DNA from: Planctomycetaceae bacterium
GTDB lineage: Bacteria; Planctomycetota; Planctomycetia; Pirellulales; Thermoguttaceae
Length of the DNA: 10,661 bases
Assembly (NCBI GenBank): GCA_031259095.1
Contig: JAIRLW010000647.1
Coordinates: forward strand, 1 to 10,661
Direction: 5' to 3'
Part shown: in pieces, positions 6,551-10,661 of the stretch
How positions within the stretch are numbered: position 1 is the stretch's first letter
Layout: every line of letters begins with the position of its first letter
The notes under the pieces: model-generated
Database searches by the model: none
The model's input: only the letters and a program-made list of their open reading frames with translations
Told to the model about the DNA's origin: nothing
Made by a program: the position numbers and the translations under genes

Positions 6551-9500
6551 ATGCTGAAAACAATTTTTTGTACGATTTTATTTTTTCTTGCCGGTTCATT
6601 TTTATCGATTTTATCGGCGGCGGAATTTTCGTTATTTCAATCGCCGCCGGATTCGGTAAGACCTTGGGTTTATTGGTTCATCATGGACGGCAACCTCTCA
6701 AAAGAAGGGATCACCGCCGATCTCGAATCCATGAAACAACAAGGTATCGGCGGCGTTATCTTTATGGAAGTCAATGTCGGCGTTCCGCGCGGTAACGTCG
6801 ATTTCATGTCCGAACAATGGCAAGAACTCTTCACCCACGCCGTTCACGAAACAGAACGTCTCGGTTTGCAACTCACTCTCAATTCCGGTCCCGGTTGGAC
6901 AGGAAGCGGCGGTCCTTGGATTAAACCCGAACAATCTATGCTTCATCTTGTTGCGTCGGAAAAAAATGTTACCGGTCCCGCAACCTTCAACGAAGTATTG
7001 CCTCGACCAACTCCGCGTAAACCGTTTTTCGGCGAAAACGCTTTGCCCGCCGATCAAGAAAAAGCCCGCAAAGAATTTTTCAAAGATGTTTGCGTTCTCG
7101 CTTTTCCAACTCCAAAAGGAAATTCACGTATTACAGATATTAACGAAAAAGCTCTGTATGTCCGCGCTCCCTATTCTTCCGCACCCAATGTTAAACCGCG
7201 AATCGAATCGTTTGCGGAATATGAAAATGTTGCGCAAAACGAAACAATTGCTTCGTCAAAAATGATCAACCTCACCGATCACCTTGATTCCGGCGGCGTG
7301 TTACATTGGGAAATTCCGCAAGGCGATTGGACAATTTTACGCTTTGCCGCAACTTCCAACGGCGCAAATACACGTCCCGCACCGCATCCCGGTCTCGGTC
7401 TTGAATCGTCGAAAATGGACCGCGATTACTTTGATATTCATTTCAATAATTACATTACAAAATTACTCGCCAAAATCGGAAAACGTCAAACCGACGGCAA
7501 AGCGGGTTGGAGTTTTTTGCATATTGATTCGTGGGAAATGGGGGCGCAGAATTTTTCTAAAATTTTTATCGACGAATTTCGAAAACGCCGGAACTACGAT
7601 CCGACGCCGTTTTTGCCCGCTTATTCCGGTTTTATTGTGGACAATGTTGAAAAAACGGAACGGTTTCTTTGGGACGTCCGTCAAACGTCGCAAGAATTAA
7701 TTATTCAAAATCACGGCGAATATCTGCGCGAACTTGCGCATAAAAATAATATGAAATTGTCGGTTGAGCCGTATGATATGATGCCGTGTTGTGATATGAG
7801 TTTTTGTGCGGTTGCGGATGTTCCGATGTGTGAATTTTGGTCGGCGGGTTATGGTTACAATACGTTGTACAGTTGTCTGGAGGCAACATCGGTTGCTCAT
7901 ATTCACGGCAAACAAATTGTCGGCGCGGAGGCGTTCACCTCAAGTTGGGACGCTTGGCGGCAAAATCCAAAGTCCATGAAATCACAAGGCGATTGGGCTT
8001 TTTGTACCGGAATCAACCGCATCACTTTTCACCGCTTTCAACATCAACCGTATCTTGACCGCGTCCCCGGATTCTCCATGGGAATTCACGGCGTTCATTG
8101 GGAGAGAACGCAAACATGGTGGAAACTTGTTGCGGAATATCATCGTTATCTTGCGCGTTGCCAATATCTGTTGCAACAAGGTCAAGCGGTTGCGGATATT
8201 CTTTATCTTTTGCCCGAAGGCGCACCGGAAGTTTTCACGCCGCCCGATTCGGCGTTGACCGGTTCGGGCGTCTTTCGCGATCAACGCGGTTATCGTTTCG
8301 ACGGTTGCGATCCGAAAACATTGATAGAACGCGCAACAGTCAAAAATGGTAAAGTAACATTTAATCTGCCAAACGCAACGGAATACCGTCTGCTTGTTTT
8401 GCCGCAACAGAAAACAATGACGCCGGAACTTTTGGGCAAGATAGAAGAACTTGTCAAGAACGGCGCAACAATAATTGGTTCGCCGCCGGTGAAGTCGCCG
8501 AGTTTGCAGAATTATCCGCAAGCCGATGAAGAAGTCTGTAAACTTGCCGCGAAGATTTGGGAACAAAATCAACCGGACACAACAACAGACGCAAAAATAC
8601 AAACACATTCTTATCACAACGGCAGAGTGATTACATTACCGCAACACCAAAAACACGAGCATTTGAAATTGCCGGTCAAGATGTCAGGCGCGAAATGGAT
8701 TTGGTTTCCCGAAAGCGATCCCAAGTACAATAATCCCGCCAACGACGCACCGGGTGAAACGCGGTTGTTCCGCAAAATATTTTCATTACGGAAAGACGTG
8801 AAGATTGACCGAGCGGTATTTCTTGCCGTTGCGGACAATGAGTTGACGGTTTCAATTAACGGAAAAACGGTTGATCAAACGGATTTGTCCAAGCCGTTAA
8901 AAGCGGTTTCGTTTGCGGAATTTTTGCAAGGCGGCGAAAACGTGATTGAGTTGAAGGCGGTCAATTTGCCGTCGAATGCAAGAAATCCTGCGGGAGTGAT
9001 TGGAAGTTTTGCAATTCGTTTTATTGACGAAAACGGAACCCCGAATTTGATCAAAATGATGACAGATGAAACTTGGGAATCTTCGCAAAAGGAAAATGAA
9101 AACAAAAACAAAAATAAAAATAAAACGGAAAATGAAACTAAAACGGATTGGCGGCAAGCGAAAGTTCTTGGTAATTTTGGAATGCCGCCTTGGTCGGTTG
9201 CGGAATATTCCGGCGCCGCGAATGCGTCTCAATTGTATCCTGATTATGAGGTGTTGGAAAAAATATTTGCGGCGGACGGGGTTGTTGCGGATTTTATTTC
9301 GGACGATGATTCGTTACGGTTTTTTCATCGGCGGGACGGTGAAACGGAGATTTATTTTCTTGCGAACAAAAAATCTCAACCGTTTGAAGGCAAAGTTTCA
9401 TTTCGTACAGTCAGCGCGCGGGCGTCAATTTGGGATCCGAAGACGGGAAAAAAATACAGGTGTGATTCTGTAACGTCGATACCAAGTGAAGAAAAAAATC

Positions 9501-10120
9501 GGCAAACAACAATTCCGTTATTTCTTGAAGGCGGCGAGTCGGTGTTTGTGATTTTTGATTGTGAGGATGTTGATGAGAGTTTTATGGCTTTACCGATTTG
9601 GCAAAGAGCGGAGAGGTTGGCGGCAACGGTATTGGAGTTGAATGACGGTTGGACGGTTTCATTTGAGCCGTTACGCGGTGCGCCGCCGAAGGTTGTTTTT
9701 GATGAACTGCAAGATTGGACAAAAAGCGGTGATGAAGGAATCCGTCATTTTTCGGGAATTGCAACTTATGAAAAGAAGTTTGTGTTGACGCGGGGCGGTT
9801 CTCCAAAAGACAAAAACAAAGAACGTTTATTCCTTGATCTTGGCGTGGCGGAGGTGATTGCGCGGGTGCATCTCAACGGTAAAGAGGCGGGAACGTGCTG
9901 GTCGAATCCGTATCGGCTTGAGATAACGGATTACGTTCAAGACGGTGAAAACGTGTTGCAAATCGAAGTTGCGAATCTTTGGGTGAACCGATTGATTGGC
10001 GATTCCCAATTGCCGGAAGAAAAACGAATCACCTGGACAACCTTGAAAAACGTTTACAAACCCGGCTCAAAATTGTTACCATCCGGCTTGATCGGACCGG
10101 TTAAAATTAAAATAGAGTAA
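6551..10120 (+). CDS. Large secreted GH106-type glycoside hydrolase (probable alpha-L-rhamnosidase)
   Basis: A 1189-aa exported enzyme with a signal peptide at about 1-24 (MLKTIFCTILFFLAGSFLSI, ending near SAA). The barrel begins with RPWVYWFIMDGNLSKEGI (37-54) and has NSGPGWTGSGGPW (111-123), typical of GH106-like proteins. Conserved acidic segments follow: HIDSWEMG (324-331), SVEPYD (404-409, Glu406) and VGAEAF (457-462, Glu460). Glu406 and Glu460 are plausible catalytic residues by position only. Residues about 545-670 look like a GATase-like accessory domain. Residues about 712-870 are a beta-sandwich (WIWFPESDP...ADNELTVSINGK), and about 1028-1189 a GH2-like jelly-roll sugar-binding domain ending LPSGLIGPVKI. 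Characterised GH106 enzymes cut alpha-L-rhamnose from pectin, but many relatives are unassigned, so the substrate is inferred. Start: AGAGGA sits 6 bases before ATG 6551; a TTG at 6527 in frame is less likely. Confidence 0.85.
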   Translation: MLKTIFCTILFFLAGSFLSILSAAEFSLFQSPPDSVRPWVYWFIMDGNLSKEGITADLESMKQQGIGGVIFMEVNVGVPRGNVDFMSEQWQELFTHAVHETERLGLQLTLNSGPGWTGSGGPWIKPEQSMLHLVASEKNVTGPATFNEVLPRPTPRKPFFGENALPADQEKARKEFFKDVCVLAFPTPKGNSRITDINEKALYVRAPYSSAPNVKPRIESFAEYENVAQNETIASSKMINLTDHLDSGGVLHWEIPQGDWTILRFAATSNGANTRPAPHPGLGLESSKMDRDYFDIHFNNYITKLLAKIGKRQTDGKAGWSFLHIDSWEMGAQNFSKIFIDEFRKRRNYDPTPFLPAYSGFIVDNVEKTERFLWDVRQTSQELIIQNHGEYLRELAHKNNMKLSVEPYDMMPCCDMSFCAVADVPMCEFWSAGYGYNTLYSCLEATSVAHIHGKQIVGAEAFTSSWDAWRQNPKSMKSQGDWAFCTGINRITFHRFQHQPYLDRVPGFSMGIHGVHWERTQTWWKLVAEYHRYLARCQYLLQQGQAVADILYLLPEGAPEVFTPPDSALTGSGVFRDQRGYRFDGCDPKTLIERATVKNGKVTFNLPNATEYRLLVLPQQKTMTPELLGKIEELVKNGATIIGSPPVKSPSLQNYPQADEEVCKLAAKIWEQNQPDTTTDAKIQTHSYHNGRVITLPQHQKHEHLKLPVKMSGAKWIWFPESDPKYNNPANDAPGETRLFRKIFSLRKDVKIDRAVFLAVADNELTVSINGKTVDQTDLSKPLKAVSFAEFLQGGENVIELKAVNLPSNARNPAGVIGSFAIRFIDENGTPNLIKMMTDETWESSQKENENKNKNKNKTENETKTDWRQAKVLGNFGMPPWSVAEYSGAANASQLYPDYEVLEKIFAADGVVADFISDDDSLRFFHRRDGETEIYFLANKKSQPFEGKVSFRTVSARASIWDPKTGKKYRCDSVTSIPSEEKNRQTTIPLFLEGGESVFVIFDCEDVDESFMALPIWQRAERLAATVLELNDGWTVSFEPLRGAPPKVVFDELQDWTKSGDEGIRHFSGIATYEKKFVLTRGGSPKDKNKERLFLDLGVAEVIARVHLNGKEAGTCWSNPYRLEITDYVQDGENVLQIEVANLWVNRLIGDSQLPEEKRITWTTLKNVYKPGSKLLPSGLIGPVKIKIE

Positions 10121-10136
10121 CTCTAAAATTTTTTTT
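10113..10136 (+). terminator. Weak possible terminator overlapping the hydrolase stop codon
   Basis: TAGAG (10113-10117) and CTCTA (10121-10125) flank the TAA stop, and eight T (10129-10136) follow three A. The stem is only 5 bp, though A/T pairs could lengthen it (ATTAAAA before the stem, TTTTAAT after it). This is a poor match to a strong intrinsic terminator. Confidence 0.25.
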
Positions 10137-10193
10137 AATCACAACAGGGAATCTCCCATAATTCATTTTGTCCACGATTATCACAAAACAATT

Positions 10194-10260
10194 AGGAACG
10201 CGGGCGTCCCGTCTGCATTTTTTGTCCAAAAACCGATGCAGGCGAGACGCCTGTGTTCCT
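10194..10260. repeat. Inverted repeat, 25-bp arms
   Basis: The left arm (10194-10218, starting AGGAACGCGGGCGTCCCG) and right arm (10236-10260, ending GACGCCTGTGTTCCT) are inverted repeats at 21 of 25 positions with a 17-base AT-rich loop. All four differences are transitions. In plus-strand RNA three become G-U pairs and one a C-A mismatch. The G+C content is far above that of the flanks. From memory, 'GGCGAGACGCC...TTCCT' palindromes are a widespread intergenic repeat type in several bacterial phyla. No T-tract directly follows, so a mobile repeat is more likely than a dedicated terminator. Confidence 0.7.
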
Positions 10261-10270
10261 AAAAAATAAG

Positions 10271-10365
10271 TCCCTATTGTTGCTGGTATCGTACAAAATA
10301 TTCCGCTAGCATATTATTGATTTTTTATGAATTGGCGAAAAGCAATTTTTAGAGGTTCCCTATTG
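10271..10365 (+). repeat. TCCCTATTG unit and TTTTTAGAGG / CCCTATTG module, copy 2
   Basis: A single TCCCTATTG is at 10271-10279, right after the inverted repeat. The full module, AATTTTTAGAGG + TT + CCCTATTG, is at 10344-10365. Both are in the same orientation as the copies at 2715-2722, 6415-6422 and 6522-6529. I see nothing else recognisable in the remaining spacer up to 10490. Confidence 0.55.
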
Positions 10366-10506
10366 CAAATTTTTATGAATCTGTTAGTGTATCAATGCTT
10401 TACCGATACGGTCAATTTGAACAAACCGCAATACAACACGGCGTTCTATTGCCTTGCACTTTAACCCGTTTAATTTAATCAGACTAACAATCTGGAGAAT
10501 GAAAAA

Positions 10507-10661
10507 ATGAAAACAAAAATTAGAACCTTCAACCGTTTTGTAACAACATTGCTTTTGTCAATGTTGACAATGTTATCAACCATATTATCAACATTCACTG
10601 TTAGCGAAACAGTCATTGCCGACGATGGGTCGTTGTACCAACTCGTTTGGGATTCGCCAAG
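10507..10661 (+). CDS. Start of an exported protein of unknown function (cut by window end)
   Basis: Fifty-one complete codons are visible. A basic N-terminus (MKTKIRTFNR) and a long hydrophobic Thr/Leu/Ser-rich core (FVTTLLLSMLTMLSTIL) lead to a likely signal-peptidase site near ETVIA-DD, about residue 38. The mature part begins DDGSLYQLVWDSP. GGAG at 10494-10497 gives a ribosome site 9 bases before the ATG. The core is encoded by a near-repetitive run (TTGTCAATGTTGACAATG and ATTATCAACATT words). The family cannot be told from so little. It lies in the same direction as the hydrolase but 386 bp away, so it is probably a separate unit. Confidence 0.65.
   Translation, partial: MKTKIRTFNRFVTTLLLSMLTMLSTILSTFTVSETVIADDGSLYQLVWDSP

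Noticed and set aside
7982..8617. 211-codon minus-strand open frame inside the hydrolase gene
   Set aside because: Antisense shadow of a well-supported coding frame; the product is rich in Arg, Cys and Phe without recognisable motifs or a ribosome site.

Overview
The window is low-to-moderate GC bacterial DNA. It holds five complete protein genes, the start of a sixth, and intergenic spacers that are unusually full of repeats. The TlpA-type protein with a long uncharacterised N-terminal region, the secreted GH106-type glycosidase, the coiled-coil membrane protein and the repeat-rich spacers all fit a member of the Planctomycetota / PVC group living on plant or host glycans. This assignment is inference from protein style; the window has no rRNA or other marker gene.

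Layout. Positions 1-438 are a gene-free leader with a composite palindromic repeat (12-88) and a perfect dyad (199-220). Then come three plus-strand genes separated by 105 and 151 bp: glycogen synthase glgA (439-1911), a small corrinoid (B12-binding) methyltransferase-type protein (2017-2640), and a membrane-anchored coiled-coil protein of unknown function (2792-4339). A spacer with another copy of the palindromic repeat and a possible gene remnant follows (4340-4635). A secreted or periplasmic TlpA/thioredoxin-fold protein lies on the minus strand (4636-5946). It is divergent from a very large secreted GH106-type glycoside hydrolase (6551-10120). The 604-bp divergent spacer contains a nested inverted repeat and short GTCCCTATT-type repeats. 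After the hydrolase come another long inverted repeat (10194-10260), more short repeats, and the first 51 codons of a signal-peptide-bearing protein (10507 to the window edge).

How the genes relate. There is no obvious single operon. The hydrolase could release sugars (probably L-rhamnose from plant polysaccharide) outside the cytoplasm, GlgA would store glucose as glycogen, and the TlpA protein would handle thiol redox chemistry outside the cytoplasmic membrane. The corrinoid protein has no methyltransferase partner in view. I did not find a defence system, CRISPR array, transposase, tRNA or rRNA. The least ordinary content is the repeat landscape, including a repeat that appears to supply the Shine-Dalgarno sequence of the hydrolase gene, and the uncharacterised coiled-coil protein with a cysteine cluster.
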